NCBI GenBank assembly: GCA_905479495.1
Contig: CAJQMR010000005.1
Coordinates: forward strand, 1-64,000
Length of the DNA stretch: 64,000 bases
Direction of reading: 5' to 3'
Source of the DNA: an uncultured Anaerolineae bacterium
GTDB taxonomy: Bacteria > Chloroflexota > Anaerolineae > Promineifilales > Promineifilaceae
The notes beneath the pieces are model-generated. The model saw only the letters and a list, made by a program, of their open reading frames with translations, ran no database searches and had not been told where the DNA came from. Below, piece by piece: positions 33,385 through 42,724 of the stretch (position 1 is its first letter; every line of letters starts with the position of its first letter). A program made the translations under genes and the position numbers.

Positions 33385-33418
33385 AGGTGCGACGCACATT
33401 CAAAAGTGCGTCGCACCT
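33385..33418. repeat. Palindromic repeat family A, copy 2 (AGGTGCGACGCAC)
   Basis: AGGTGCGACGCAC (33385-33397) and GTGCGTCGCACCT (33406-33418), 8-base loop. It stands between the T-box terminator and the asd start, where it becomes part of the 5' UTR. Same arms as 4611-4661 and 61684-61742. Confidence 0.85.
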
Positions 33419-33441
33419 CGAAGCAAAACGAGGTAAATTGT

Positions 33442-34497
33442 ATGAACACGAAAATTCCCATCGGTATTCTGGCTGCCACAGGCTCAGTGGGGCAGCGTTT
33501 TATTCAACATTTGGTAGACCATCCCTGGTTTGAGATTGTCGCCCTCACCGGCTCAGAGCGGACTGCGGGACGGCCGTATGGCGAAGGCGTTAACTGGCTG
33601 CTGCCCGGCGATCCGCCCCCTGCCGTGGCCGACATGATCGTTAAACCCACTGAACCCAATCTGGAACCGCGTGTCCTTTTTTCCGCCCTGCCCACCGCCG
33701 AGGCACGGGAGTTGGAGCCAAAGTTTGCCCAGGCTGGCTACATCGTCCTCACCAACGCCTCGCCGTTCCGCATGGACCCCTGCGTGCCGCTGCTCATCCC
33801 AGAAGTGAACCCAGAGCACACGGCGCTCATTTCCCGCCAAAAAGAGGAATATGGTTGGGACGGCTGGATTGTGGCCAACGCCAACTGCTCCACCACGAGC
33901 ATCGTTTTGCCGTTACAAATTTTGCATCAGACGTATGGGTTAGAAACGGCAGTGGTCACCACCATGCAAGCGATTTCCGGCGCAGGCTACCCTGGCGTTC
34001 CCTCGCTGGACATCATGGACAACGTCATTCCATACATTGGCGGCGAAGATGGCAAGCTAGAAACCGAACCGCGCAAACTGTGCGGCACCTACACCAACGG
34101 CGCGATCGAAATGGCTCCCTTCATGGTCAGCGCTCAAGCCAACCGCGTCCCCGTCATCGATGGCCATTTGGGCAGCGTCTCTGTCAAGCTCAGCCAATCT
34201 ACCTCTGCCGAAGAAGTGATTAAGCTGTTCCAAACGTGGCAACCGCCCGAAATCATTCGTAACCTGCCCACGATGCCAGAGTCAGTCTTCATTTACCGGC
34301 CGGAAGCCAACCGCCCCCAGCCTCGTTTGGACAGAGACGCAGGAAACGGTCTGGCCTGGACCGTCGGCGGCGTGCGTAAATGCCCGGTCAACGACATTCG
34401 CTTCCTTTCCATCACCCACAACACCCTGCGCGGCGCGGCCAGCGGGTCCGTGCTGAACGCGGAGTTGTTGGTGAAACAAGGTTTCATCAAATTATAA
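33442..34497 (+). CDS. asd: Aspartate-semialdehyde dehydrogenase (archaeal/fungal type)
   Basis: It makes aspartate-4-semialdehyde for Thr, Met, Lys and diaminopimelate synthesis. 351 residues. GILAATGSVGQRFIQ is the NADP site, FSALPTAEARELEP follows, and the nucleophile is in NANCSTTSIV. GAGYPGVPSLD and GNGLAWTVGGVRKC are typical of the archaeal-type branch, which lacks the E. coli-type insertion. It is alone in its unit, with a T-box leader of about 390 bases, so expression probably rises when an amino acid of this pathway (threonine is my guess) is low. Confidence 0.94.
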   Translation: MNTKIPIGILAATGSVGQRFIQHLVDHPWFEIVALTGSERTAGRPYGEGVNWLLPGDPPPAVADMIVKPTEPNLEPRVLFSALPTAEARELEPKFAQAGYIVLTNASPFRMDPCVPLLIPEVNPEHTALISRQKEEYGWDGWIVANANCSTTSIVLPLQILHQTYGLETAVVTTMQAISGAGYPGVPSLDIMDNVIPYIGGEDGKLETEPRKLCGTYTNGAIEMAPFMVSAQANRVPVIDGHLGSVSVKLSQSTSAEEVIKLFQTWQPPEIIRNLPTMPESVFIYRPEANRPQPRLDRDAGNGLAWTVGGVRKCPVNDIRFLSITHNTLRGAASGSVLNAELLVKQGFIKL

Positions 34498-34527
34498 CCA
34501 TTGTAGGGACGAAACGACCGCGTCAAA

Positions 34528-34561
34528 AGATTGGTCCAATCCTTGAAGATTGGACCAATCT
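34528..34561. repeat. Palindromic repeat family B, copy 1 (AGATTGGTCCAATC)
   Basis: Perfect 14-base arms AGATTGGTCCAATC and GATTGGACCAATCT with a 6-base loop between convergent genes asd and the DUF3048 lipoprotein. A relative is at 48603-48661. It may act as a bidirectional terminator. Confidence 0.8.
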
Positions 34562-34564
34562 AGT

Positions 34565-35746
34565 TTAGGGCGAAACGGTCACCGGGTCATCATACCAGGT
34601 GGGGACAAGCTGCACCCAGGTGTTGCCGATTTGCAGGGGAAAGGGATTCCCCTCGGCATCGGTGAAGGTAAGCAAGTCGTTGCGGTTTTCGCGGTGCCAC
34701 GTCACGGGGAACTGCTGCCCATCGCGCAAAATGAGGCCCGTACCGCTACCCCACAGCTGAATCTGCACCGACAGATGGGTGCAGACGCCGTTGGTAATCT
34801 GCTCACAAATGGTGGCGTCTTCTACGTGGAAAGGAGCAATCACCACAATATTGGCGGCGCTGACCTGCTCACCCGTGTTGCCGTCCAGGTGGGGTTCCCC
34901 GGCGGCCCAACGGAAGTATCTTCCAGCAGTCTCATCATAACGCCACTCCACCGTCTCCCACTGGTAATCAATGGCTACGCTGCTGGCTGGCGTGCCGCCT
35001 GTTGGTGGTTCGCTGGCGAAGGTGAGCAGACCGTTGAAGTTAGGCGGGGTGTTCAGCCCCAGCGCTTCTAATCCCTGGCGGAAGACATCGGGACGGCCGT
35101 ACAAGGTGTGCTCAAACGGTTTATCTTCCCCCGTGCGGTAGTAGCCGGGGTCGCTGGAGCGAATGAGGCGTTCGGCAAAGTCGGAGGCGTTGAGACGCTG
35201 GTTGACGCCCACGCTGGCCCCAGAAAAAGCCAGGGCAGCATCGTACATGGCGGGCAGTTCCACGTCAATCAGCCGGGCGCTGCGGATGGGGCCTACTTGC
35301 TCCACATCGTTGCCGTACATGATGAGCGTAAAGCGCGTGATGCTGCCCTCAGTGGTGTGTTCAAACACCCAGTCGGCACTGTTCAGGCCGGACTGGGGTC
35401 GGACGTAGCTGGGGGGCGCGTTGGAGATTTTGATGGCGAGCGGCCGTCTTTGCAGCTGCGCGGGATCAGCCACCAGTTCACCCGTCAGCGGGTTACGGTC
35501 GGTGCCAAAATCGGCGGCGGTGAGCAGATTTGTGCCAGCGGCCACTGGTTCTATAGTGGGTGTGCTGGTCGCGACGGCCGCAATGGTGGGTGGCGGTGGC
35601 AAGGTTGTGGGGGTAACGGCCGTTTCCAACACATCTGTGGCCACCGGCGGTGGAATGGGCGTTGGCGTCGCTTCGTCATCACCCCCGCAAGCAATCAGCA
35701 AGCCTATAAATGTTAGCAACAGTAGAAATTGCACACGTTTTTTCAT
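34565..35746 (-). CDS. DUF3048 (YerB-like) lipoprotein
   Basis: 393 residues. Signal peptide MKKRVQFLLLLTFIGLLIACGG with lipobox, then a Thr/Pro/Ala linker of about 60 residues. The DUF3048 domain starts near RPLAIKISNAPPSYVRPQSGLNSADWVFEH and includes VGPIRSARLIDVEL and the C-terminal half GNTWVQLVPTW. The molecular function of YerB proteins is not known; they are surface-exposed and common in monoderm bacteria. I chose the start that opens with the signal peptide; upstream codons lie in the terminator of the kinase gene. Convergent with asd. Confidence 0.9.
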   Translation of the reverse strand: MKKRVQFLLLLTFIGLLIACGGDDEATPTPIPPPVATDVLETAVTPTTLPPPPTIAAVATSTPTIEPVAAGTNLLTAADFGTDRNPLTGELVADPAQLQRRPLAIKISNAPPSYVRPQSGLNSADWVFEHTTEGSITRFTLIMYGNDVEQVGPIRSARLIDVELPAMYDAALAFSGASVGVNQRLNASDFAERLIRSSDPGYYRTGEDKPFEHTLYGRPDVFRQGLEALGLNTPPNFNGLLTFASEPPTGGTPASSVAIDYQWETVEWRYDETAGRYFRWAAGEPHLDGNTGEQVSAANIVVIAPFHVEDATICEQITNGVCTHLSVQIQLWGSGTGLILRDGQQFPVTWHRENRNDLLTFTDAEGNPFPLQIGNTWVQLVPTWYDDPVTVSP

Positions 35747-35775
35747 CGCTTGAACAACTCTCCTTTTGGCAAAAA

Positions 35776-35812
35776 AGTTAAAACCTCCGGGAAAACTTCG
35801 CCGGAGGTTTAT
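35776..35812 (-). terminator. Terminator of the histidine kinase gene
   Basis: On the minus strand AAACCTCCGG...CCGGAGGTTT with a 10-base loop, followed by TAACTTTTTT. It lies between the kinase stop and the DUF3048 start. Confidence 0.8.
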
Positions 35813-35852
35813 TTGCCAATCGGGCATATTTTTGCTGTTGGTCAGGGGTTTG

Positions 35853-37772
35853 TCAAGAGGCAGCAGGGGGATCGTTGGGTAAATATTGCCAAATTTTATC
35901 GACCAGTGCGTTGACCGCATAGGGTTTGGCCAGGAACCCAGTACGGCCGTTGATCATTAATTCAGGCGCAATTTGCTGCTGCGAATAACCTGAGGAAAGA
36001 ATCACAGGTATTTCTGGGTCAATCTGGCGCAGTTCATGCAGCGTATCAATGCCATTGATGCCCGGCATAGACATATCCAGTACCACCAGCTGAATTTCCT
36101 CTTTACGTTGGCGAAACACAGCAATACCGTCCTGGCCATTAACGGCCGTTAACACCTCAATATCATGCAACTCCATAATGTCCGTAACTGCTTCACGTAC
36201 GGGTTTTTCATCATCAATGACCAAAATGAGCCTGCCTGATGTATTGGCCGGTTGCCTGGTGGGTGGGACGGAAACGGCCGTTTCCTTTTTCTGGCTTGGG
36301 GGAAATAACAAACGAAACAGCGTGCCCTGCCCTGGCTCACTTTCCACATGCATCCCCCCGTGATGATCCCGCACAATGCCCAATACCGAGGCCAGGCCCA
36401 ATCCCTGGCCAGCTTCCTTGGTCGTAAAAAACGGATCGAAAATCCGGCTGCGAATCTCAGGCGTCATACCCATGCCGCTATCGCGTACGGTTAAACAGAT
36501 ATACTCACCATCTGGCAGCACACTGCCCGTCCAATGCCAAAAATGGGCATCATGGCTCATGATCATTTCCCGGCCGGTACTCACCCAAACATGCCCGACA
36601 TCTCCCTCAATTGCCTCTGCCCCATTCAAGATCAGGTTCATAATGACTTGTTGAAGCTGGCTGCGATCTGCCTCAATCAACGGCAAATCGACAGCCAGAT
36701 CAGTGTGTAGGGAAACATTTTTAGCAATCGCTGCCTGAAAGAGATGAACATTGTTCTCGATTACCTGATTTAGATTGACTGGCGTCATTTCTAGTTGACC
36801 GCCGCCTGCGTAAGCCAACATTTGCCGGGTTAGATCGGCCGCCTGTTCAGCAGCCAACACGGCTTTCTGGATATTGGCCCGTGCGGGCATATCTGGCGGC
36901 AGCTGACTGATGGCAAGACTGGTTTGAACCAGCATCGCTACCAGCAGATTATTAAAATCATGGGCAATGCCGCTGGCCATAAGCCCCAGGCTTTCTCGCT
37001 TTTGGGCCTGCTGCATTGCTTCCTGAGTACGCTTGCGTTCAGCGACTTCGTGCTGCAACTGGGCATTGGTAATTTGTAATTCGGCCGTGCGCTCGACGAC
37101 GCGCGCTTCCAATTCCTGATGCAATTGTTTCAAGGATGCCTGGCTCTGTTCCAGCTCCTGATTTGCTACCTGCAAATCAGCAATAGCGCATTGAGCGTCG
37201 GCGACACTTTCACTGAGACCTTCAATAAGCTGTCGCAGCAGCAGCGTATGCAGCACCAAAGCCACGCCGAGAATGACAAGATCATCGATGGTCGGTAAGA
37301 TGTTGTAACGGGTGGTGATGATCCCATTTTGTTCAGCCATGTAGGCTAAAGTAAGGGCAGCAACATTGAGCCCCATAAAAAAGAGGGGGGTTTTGCCGCG
37401 AATAAATAAGCTGACAGCCGCCACAATGACAAAATAACCCACCACAGATGAGCTACGAATGCCATCAAAAATGCACATCAACCCCGTCGTAATCACAAAG
37501 CCAGCGCCACATAGCAGCCAGGCAGCCTCCTGAACGTGGCCAAAATAGACGAGGCCAAGGCAAACTAAGGCAAGCGTTAGAAAACCAACAAGCCCCGCAA
37601 ATGCAGCGATTCGTGCAAATCCAGAAAACCGGGTCAACGGCCGTATAAGTACCAGCAACAGCAGCATGGTGGAACTAAAGGCCAACAAGTACCGATTAAG
37701 CCAATACGCCTGCCGATTTTTCTCAGGATCATCAAATTTTGGCGGTGCAAGATAATGTGCTAATGCATTCAT
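35853..37772 (-). CDS. Hybrid sensor histidine kinase with C-terminal receiver
   Basis: 639 residues. The first 200 residues hold six to seven membrane helices with no large extracellular loop, then a coiled-coil (about 195-255). The H box is [15 protein letters not shown] (about 268-282). The ATPase domain shows [48 protein letters not shown] and [12 protein letters not shown] receiver domain (about 515-635) has [10 protein letters not shown], the phospho-acceptor region [12 protein letters not shown] and AKPYAVNAL. The stimulus is unknown. It is divergent from fabH. ACGGCCGT occurs four times in this gene. Confidence 0.9.
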   Translation of the reverse strand: MNALAHYLAPPKFDDPEKNRQAYWLNRYLLAFSSTMLLLLVLIRPLTRFSGFARIAAFAGLVGFLTLALVCLGLVYFGHVQEAAWLLCGAGFVITTGLMCIFDGIRSSSVVGYFVIVAAVSLFIRGKTPLFFMGLNVAALTLAYMAEQNGIITTRYNILPTIDDLVILGVALVLHTLLLRQLIEGLSESVADAQCAIADLQVANQELEQSQASLKQLHQELEARVVERTAELQITNAQLQHEVAERKRTQEAMQQAQKRESLGLMASGIAHDFNNLLVAMLVQTSLAISQLPPDMPARANIQKAVLAAEQAADLTRQMLAYAGGGQLEMTPVNLNQVIENNVHLFQAAIAKNVSLHTDLAVDLPLIEADRSQLQQVIMNLILNGAEAIEGDVGHVWVSTGREMIMSHDAHFWHWTGSVLPDGEYICLTVRDSGMGMTPEIRSRIFDPFFTTKEAGQGLGLASVLGIVRDHHGGMHVESEPGQGTLFRLLFPPSQKKETAVSVPPTRQPANTSGRLILVIDDEKPVREAVTDIMELHDIEVLTAVNGQDGIAVFRQRKEEIQLVVLDMSMPGINGIDTLHELRQIDPEIPVILSSGYSQQQIAPELMINGRTGFLAKPYAVNALVDKIWQYLPNDPPAAS

Positions 37773-38084
37773 AGACTAAAGACCCAAACGGCCGTTGCCA
37801 ATCTCAAAACGTATCCTCAACTATGTGATCTTTATTTCACAGCGCGTGTTTAATGCTTTCGCACCTTCATTTATCCGTGAACTATCTGACGGTTCTCATA
37901 TCGTTGGCGGGTTGTGTGATGGGAAAATGCAGCTATGTAGAGAAGAATCTATTCTGCCCCTGCTCGTTATTTGCGGCAAGAAAATCAGTCCCGTGACGAT
38001 TTTACTTAATTCGGGTTTAATATTACGCAAACGACGACGACAACTTGACAAGATACACACCTAAATGTGATTGAGGAGCAAAGC
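37773..38084. other. Divergent spacer between histidine kinase and fabH
   Basis: 312 bases with one ACGGCCGT near 37790. An 89-codon frame beginning TTG exists on the plus strand but has no ribosome-binding site or recognisable motif. A TTGACA at about 38044 lacks a convincing -10. I see no confident gene or promoter here. Confidence 0.4.
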
Positions 38085-39158
38085 ATGCAAAAACAATACG
38101 GCCGTATCATCGGCTGGGGTGCCTATGTACCCGAGAAAATAGTCACCAACTACGACCTAGAGAAAACGGTAGACACCAGCCACGAATGGATTGTACAGCG
38201 CACCGGCATTCATCAGCGCCATATCGCCGCTCCCCATGAAACCAACGCAACTATGTCTGTAGAAGCCGCGCGGCAAGCCCTACACAAAGCCAATTTGGCC
38301 GCAGCCGACCTTGACCTCATCATTGTGGCCACCACCACCGGGGATCATCTAACACCAGCTGTCTCCAGCCAGGTACAGCATATGCTAGGCGCAACAGACG
38401 TGCCTGCATTTGTGCTGTCCAATGGCTGCACAGGCTTCTTGTATGCGCTCACCACAGCTCAACAATTCATCAGCAGCGGTGTTTATCAGAATATTTTGGT
38501 TATTGGCGCTGAGCTGTTGAGCCGGTATGTAGATTGGACTGACCGCAACACCTGTGTCCTGTTCGGTGATGCGGCCGGGGCCTTTGTGTTGCAAGCCACA
38601 GAGGAAGCCTGCGGCGTATTGGGCTTTGACCTGGGCTCAGACGGCAGCGGCAGCCAGCACATCATTGCCCATGCGGCCGGCTCGGCTGAACCGATAAATG
38701 CCACGACTTTCGACGAAGGCCGCCACTTTATTCGCATGAACGGCCGTGAGGTATTCAAGTTTGCTACCCGCATTCTGGGCACCACCAGCCAGCGGGCCTT
38801 AACCCAGGCCCAGTTAAGCCTGAACGATATTGATTGCATTGTGCCGCACCAGGCCAACCTGCGCATCATTCAAGCAGCGGCCCGTAGCATGAATCTGCCC
38901 ATGGAGCGCTTTTTGGTGAAGGTCCATAAATATGCCAACACATCTGCGGCCTCAATTCCAGTCGCAATTTGTGATGGTCTGGCGTCGGGCGAAATCAAGC
39001 TGGATGATAGATTGCTGCTGGTCAGTTTTGGTTCGGGGCTTACCTGGGCTTCGGCCGTTTTGCAAATGGCCCCCATAACGGAATTCGCCTATGCGGTCGC
39101 GAAGACAGCCTCTCCAGAGGTTGCAGAATTGGTATCATCTAACGGGTTCACACATTGA
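38085..39158 (+). CDS. fabH: 3-oxoacyl-ACP synthase III (FabH-like)
   Basis: It condenses an acyl-CoA with malonyl-ACP to start fatty-acid synthesis. 357 residues. The catalytic triad is visible: Cys in LSNGCTGFLYAL, His in IVPHQANLRII, Asn in HKYANTSAASI. WIVQRTGIHQRHIA is typical of the family; ketoacyl synthases of other pathways with the same fold cannot be excluded. ATG 38085 has GAGGAG upstream. The TGA stop lies inside the -35 box of the tRNA-Leu promoter. It stands apart from fabD and fabG. Confidence 0.9.
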   Translation: MQKQYGRIIGWGAYVPEKIVTNYDLEKTVDTSHEWIVQRTGIHQRHIAAPHETNATMSVEAARQALHKANLAAADLDLIIVATTTGDHLTPAVSSQVQHMLGATDVPAFVLSNGCTGFLYALTTAQQFISSGVYQNILVIGAELLSRYVDWTDRNTCVLFGDAAGAFVLQATEEACGVLGFDLGSDGSGSQHIIAHAAGSAEPINATTFDEGRHFIRMNGREVFKFATRILGTTSQRALTQAQLSLNDIDCIVPHQANLRIIQAAARSMNLPMERFLVKVHKYANTSAASIPVAICDGLASGEIKLDDRLLLVSFGSGLTWASAVLQMAPITEFAYAVAKTASPEVAELVSSNGFTH

Positions 39159-39182
39159 CAGCCGTCTGGCAATGGCTATAAT
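39155..39182 (+). promoter_or_regulatory. tRNA-Leu promoter
   Basis: TTGACA (39155-39160), 16 bases, TATAAT (39177-39182), about 14 bases before the mature tRNA. It shares GGCTATAATTGCCAG with the rpmF promoter and overlaps the fabH stop codon. Confidence 0.88.
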
Positions 39183-39195
39183 TGCCAGCGTATTG

Positions 39196-39278
39196 GCCCA
39201 AGTGGCGGAATTGGCATACGCGGCAGGTTGAGGGCCTGTGCCCTTATGGGCGTGGAGGTTCGAGTCCTCTCTTGGGCA
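39196..39278 (+). tRNA. tRNA-Leu (anticodon GAG)
   Basis: Acceptor arms GCCCAAG / CTTGGGC with discriminator A. The anticodon stem-loop CAGG-TTGAGGG-CCTG gives anticodon GAG (reads CTC/CTT). A long variable arm GCCC-TTAT-GGGC marks it as class II. T-loop GGTTCGAGTCC is intact. CCA is not encoded. 83 bases. It is followed immediately by a hairpin terminator. Confidence 0.96.
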
Positions 39279-39282
39279 TGGA

Positions 39283-39313
39283 AACGCTAGCACAGTAGGT
39301 GCTGGCGTTTTTT
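39283..39313 (+). terminator. tRNA-Leu terminator
   Basis: AACGCTAGCAC / GTGCTGGCGTT with a 5-base loop and TTTTTT following. Confidence 0.85.
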
Positions 39314-39317
39314 GTTT

Positions 39318-39377
39318 ACGACTGGCAGTCCTGTGGAGTAGAAGCTATGCTCTAAACAGTTCAGGACTGCCAGTCGT
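39318..39377. repeat. Palindromic repeat family C (ACGACTGGCAGTCCTG)
   Basis: Perfect 16-base arms ACGACTGGCAGTCCTG (39318-39333) and CAGGACTGCCAGTCGT (39362-39377) around 28 bases, between tRNA-Leu and the convergent epimerase gene. AGGACTGGCAGTCCT recurs at 55725-55739. Confidence 0.82.
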
Positions 39378-39384
39378 TCATGTT

Positions 39385-40317
39385 TTAGGATACTGATTGG
39401 AAACGGCCGTCTTCCCGCAAAATCTGCTGTAATCCTTCAGCCAAACCAACAAGCGGGCGAAACCCTAATAGCTGCTGCGCCCGACTAATATCGGCCACCA
39501 ACCGGGGAACCCCGCCCGTTTTTTGCTGATTCGTTAACTGATTGACGCGCTTGCCGGTCACCTGTTGAATGTGCGACACCAACTGCGTCAGACTCGTTTC
39601 CACACCACTGCCAATGTTGAGCACCTGCCGATTGACCGCCTTGGCCGTAGCCGCCGCCAAAAGCGCCGCCACCACATCCGTCACATAAATATAATCACGC
39701 GTTTGCTGGCCGTTCCCGTACAGCACCACGGAGCCACCCGTGAGCGCCTGGTGCAAAAAGCGGGGAATCACCGGGGCATGAGAGACTGGCAGCCCTTGCC
39801 GAGGTCCGTATGCATTAAAAATCCGCAGGGCCACTGTCTCAATGTCCCACAGCCGGCCGATGGTGTGGATGTATTGCTCAGCAGCCCACTTGCTCACGGC
39901 ATAGGGAGAATCTGGGTTGGGTATGTCGTTTTCATGGACGGGTTGGGTGGGCAAACGGCCGTAAACCGCTCCTGAAGACGTAAATACCACCCGCCGCACA
40001 CCCGTGTCGCGCATCGCCTCCATTAGGCTCACTGTACCCCCCACGTTGACGGCATTGTACGCTTGCGGATGCAGCACCGACTCTGCCACGGAAACCCGTG
40101 CCGCCAGATGGTAAACACAATCTACCGCCCCCAGCAGCGACCAAAGCAGCGGAATATTGTTGATGTCTCCCTGTGTAAACTGAACGTCTGGTCGCAGGTG
40201 ACTGGCATCCCCGTTGCTTAAATCATCCAGCACAACCACCGCATGCCCATCAGCAGCCAGCTTGTTTGCCAATACGGCCCCCAAAAAGCCAGCCCCGCCC
40301 GTTACCAAAAAACGCAT
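39385..40317 (-). CDS. NAD-dependent sugar epimerase (GalE/WcaG type)
   Basis: 310 residues, an extended SDR. N-terminal LVTGGAGFLGAVLANKLA, then VVLDDLSNGD, YHLAARVSV, FTSSGAVYG, the catalytic YAVSKWAAEQY, and LRIFNAYGPRQ. These features fit UDP-glucose/UDP-glucuronate 4-epimerases and similar nucleotide-sugar epimerases. The exact substrate is unknown. It is preceded (on its strand) by a GC-rich hairpin after the membrane-protein gene. Confidence 0.9.
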   Translation of the reverse strand: MRFLVTGGAGFLGAVLANKLAADGHAVVVLDDLSNGDASHLRPDVQFTQGDINNIPLLWSLLGAVDCVYHLAARVSVAESVLHPQAYNAVNVGGTVSLMEAMRDTGVRRVVFTSSGAVYGRLPTQPVHENDIPNPDSPYAVSKWAAEQYIHTIGRLWDIETVALRIFNAYGPRQGLPVSHAPVIPRFLHQALTGGSVVLYGNGQQTRDYIYVTDVVAALLAAATAKAVNRQVLNIGSGVETSLTQLVSHIQQVTGKRVNQLTNQQKTGGVPRLVADISRAQQLLGFRPLVGLAEGLQQILREDGRFQSVS

Positions 40318-40338
40318 GTAATTTCCTCAATGAACAAG

Positions 40339-40369
40339 AAAGCCCCGGCTGAAAATCAACCGGGGCTTT
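40339..40369 (-). terminator. Hairpin terminator after the membrane protein gene
   Basis: AAAGCCCCGG / CCGGGGCTTT around an 11-base loop. It lies between two minus-strand genes and probably terminates the upstream one (40393-41460). The following T tract is short. Confidence 0.65.
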
Positions 40370-40392
40370 GAATTATCGTTTATGTGGGCTGC

Positions 40393-41460
40393 TTAATACT
40401 CAAGCAGCTCGTCTACACGTCCCTCAATGTCTGGCTCGTCAAAGTCGCCTTCTTTGGCCCAAGCAGAAAGCTCAATGGAGAAATTCTCAAAGAAGCTTTG
40501 CGGCGGCAGGGAACCTGCCCCGTACTGCATTTCTTTAATTTCTGCATTAATAATGAGCGTGGCTGTTTCTAGCACAATTACTTCATTTTCGCGGGCCAAC
40601 ACAGGTTCCCCTTTGGGAGCCAGCTTCGCCTTCAGCGCTTCATCAAAAAAAGCATGATCACTCATCACTACTTTGGTGATGGTACGAATATCGTTTTTGT
40701 CAAACAGCCATACTTCTAAGGCCGTTACGTTTTTGGGCGTGTCGCTGCCAATGGATTCCGCAATGCCCACGCCACATTCACCAAGGAACTCGCCGCCAGA
40801 ATTTTCAATACTGAAGGAGTCGTCATAGTTATCACGGCCGTATACGTAATCACTTTGGAACCGCGCAATCGGAACTGCGCTGACGCCTTCTTCACTGGCC
40901 ATGCTAGGCGCACTTTCTGGCATGTTTTCGTAGTACATGTCTACATTGTCGTCATCTTCAGCCATCATGCTGTTACGCCGATTCAAGACAACAACAATAC
41001 CGGCACCCACAAGCGCCAACACTAGCAATAAAGCCAAAATAGTGCCAAGGTTGGAATCCTCTTCAGGTTGCGGTGCAGCCGGGAGGGAACCATCTACGCC
41101 TGTCGCTGGTAAAGCATCACAAGCTTGCCCACCACTTTGCACAATGGCAATAGCATTCAGACGTTCTTGAGCAGCCGGATCGGCCGTGCGGTTGTTGCGC
41201 AAATCACAAATGTCAGCAGCCGCATTGGGCCAGGTAGCCAGGGCACGCGTAACGAGACCTGTGTTGCCGGGCTGTAAGGAATAGGCATCGGCAATGGTTT
41301 GCAGGTAGACATCCTGTTCAGTCTGTTCCAAGTCCCCAGGACCGGCACCGGTCCATTCAACAGGGAAGAGGTACCAGCCGAATACAGTTAAGCCAATAAT
41401 CAGGCCAGCGATAAACGCAATAAGGACGGACAACTCCGGTCGATTCTTTATAAAATCCAT
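40393..41460 (-). CDS. Two-helix membrane protein of unknown function
   Basis: 355 residues with a membrane helix near the N-terminus (about 12-33), an extracytoplasmic segment of about 110 residues, a second helix (about 142-162, LGTILALLLVLALVGAGIVVVL), and a cytoplasmic C-terminal domain of about 190 residues rich in acidic residues. The C-terminal part contains DSFSIENSGGEFLGECGVGIAESIG and EVWLFDKNDIRTITKVVMSDHA. Similar proteins seem restricted to Chloroflexota by my recollection. No catalytic motif was recognised. The convergent/adjacent argF gene lies on the other side. Confidence 0.75.
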   Translation of the reverse strand: MDFIKNRPELSVLIAFIAGLIIGLTVFGWYLFPVEWTGAGPGDLEQTEQDVYLQTIADAYSLQPGNTGLVTRALATWPNAAADICDLRNNRTADPAAQERLNAIAIVQSGGQACDALPATGVDGSLPAAPQPEEDSNLGTILALLLVLALVGAGIVVVLNRRNSMMAEDDDNVDMYYENMPESAPSMASEEGVSAVPIARFQSDYVYGRDNYDDSFSIENSGGEFLGECGVGIAESIGSDTPKNVTALEVWLFDKNDIRTITKVVMSDHAFFDEALKAKLAPKGEPVLARENEVIVLETATLIINAEIKEMQYGAGSLPPQSFFENFSIELSAWAKEGDFDEPDIEGRVDELLEY

Positions 41461-41675
41461 GTGGCACCTACCTTAAAATTGCCCCCATTTTGGGACATTA
41501 TGAAAATGACATAACATCCCCTCTGCAATTCGTATCTTACCATAACTGTTAAGTGCGTCAAGTTATGGGAGTATGGAAAGAAATCGTGGAAATTAGGATA
41601 AATATCTTTTTGTTGTTTCCTCGGCTTCCATAAATTATTGTCATACTCTCAATGCTTTTCCTCTGTTTTTGCCTG

Positions 41676-41684
41676 TGGTATACT
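41676..41684 (+). promoter_or_regulatory. Extended -10 promoter candidate for argF
   Basis: TGGTATACT (TG-N-TATACT) about 100 bases before the argF start. No good -35, as expected for an extended -10. No ARG-box palindrome recognised. Confidence 0.45.
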
Positions 41685-41782
41685 TTTTTAAGGTAACCAG
41701 TGGCAATAAAAGGGATTTTACCTACGGCCGTATCGTCCAAATCCCTCAAAATTCTACGCCAACTGTTCGGAGAATTAACACT

Positions 41783-42703
41783 GTGAAACATTTTCTTAGC
41801 ATCGCTGATCTATCCCCTGATGAACTGCACAACTTGCTCGATTTAGCTCTTTCCTTGAAACAAGAATGGCGAAATGGTGGCAATCAGCCCTTACTCAAAG
41901 GCAAAAGCCTTGCTTTGGTTTTCCAAAAACCATCACTGCGTACCCGCGTTTCCTTTGAAATGGGTATGGTGCACTTGGGTGGGTATGCTCTTTATTTATC
42001 ACCCAACGAGATCAAGATGGGTGGGCGCGAGAGCGTGGCCGATGTGGCCCGCGTGCTGTCTGGCTATGTGGATGGCATCATGGCCCGCGTCTTTGAGCAT
42101 GACCACATTTTGCAGCTGGCTGAGTTTGGCTCTGTGCCCATCATCAATGGTTTGTCTGACTATAATCATCCAGCCCAGGCATTAACCGACATTTTTACCG
42201 TTCTGGAAGCAAAAAAGCGGCTGGAAGGGTTGAAATTGGCCTATGTAGGGGATGGTAATAACGTGGCCCGTTCTTTATTATTTACCTGTATGAAGGTCGG
42301 GATGCACTTTGCCATCGCCACACCGCCCAACTATACCCTCGAAGAAGATGATTATTCGCTTGGGGACCAGTTCAGCACGGCGGGCGCTTCTATAGAGGTA
42401 TATGAAGATCCGCGTAAAGCAGTGGCAGATGCGGATATTATCTATACAGATGTATGGACAAGTATGGGGCAAGAAGAAGAAACGGCCGTTCGCCTAAAAG
42501 TCTTCCCCCCCTACCAGGTAAACCAACAACTTGTAAGCTTGGCTAGACCCGACTGTCTGGTGATGCATTGTTTGCCCGCTCACCGGGGCGAAGAAATTAC
42601 CGACGAGGTGGCTGACGGACCCAATTCCGTCTTGTTCCCTCAGGCGGAAAACCGGATGCACGCCCAAAAAGCGATCCTGGTTGAGCTGTTGGGCAAATCC
42701 TAA
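41783..42703 (+). CDS. argF: Ornithine carbamoyltransferase
   Basis: It makes citrulline from ornithine and carbamoyl phosphate in arginine synthesis. 306 residues from GTG 41783, with GGAGA upstream. The phosphate loop is [13 protein letters not shown], a variant (SLRTR rather than STRTR). The carbamoyl-phosphate site is [10 protein letters not shown]..., and ornithine contacts are in [11 protein letters not shown] and [16 protein letters not shown]. The upstream frame stays open for 38 codons but is not conserved in character. It precedes a TPR gene by 21 bases, and no other arg genes lie nearby. Confidence 0.95.
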   Translation: MKHFLSIADLSPDELHNLLDLALSLKQEWRNGGNQPLLKGKSLALVFQKPSLRTRVSFEMGMVHLGGYALYLSPNEIKMGGRESVADVARVLSGYVDGIMARVFEHDHILQLAEFGSVPIINGLSDYNHPAQALTDIFTVLEAKKRLEGLKLAYVGDGNNVARSLLFTCMKVGMHFAIATPPNYTLEEDDYSLGDQFSTAGASIEVYEDPRKAVADADIIYTDVWTSMGQEEETAVRLKVFPPYQVNQQLVSLARPDCLVMHCLPAHRGEEITDEVADGPNSVLFPQAENRMHAQKAILVELLGKS

Positions 42704-42724
42704 AAACTATTTGGAGGCTTTAGC

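Noticed and set aside
37795..38064. 89-codon frame on the plus strand between the kinase and fabH genes
   Set aside because: It starts with TTG, has no ribosome-binding site, no recognisable motif and atypical composition; it is more likely spacer.
39155..39182. Promoter belonging to a downstream protein gene
   Set aside because: A tRNA-Leu and its own terminator follow immediately, and the next protein gene lies on the opposite strand.
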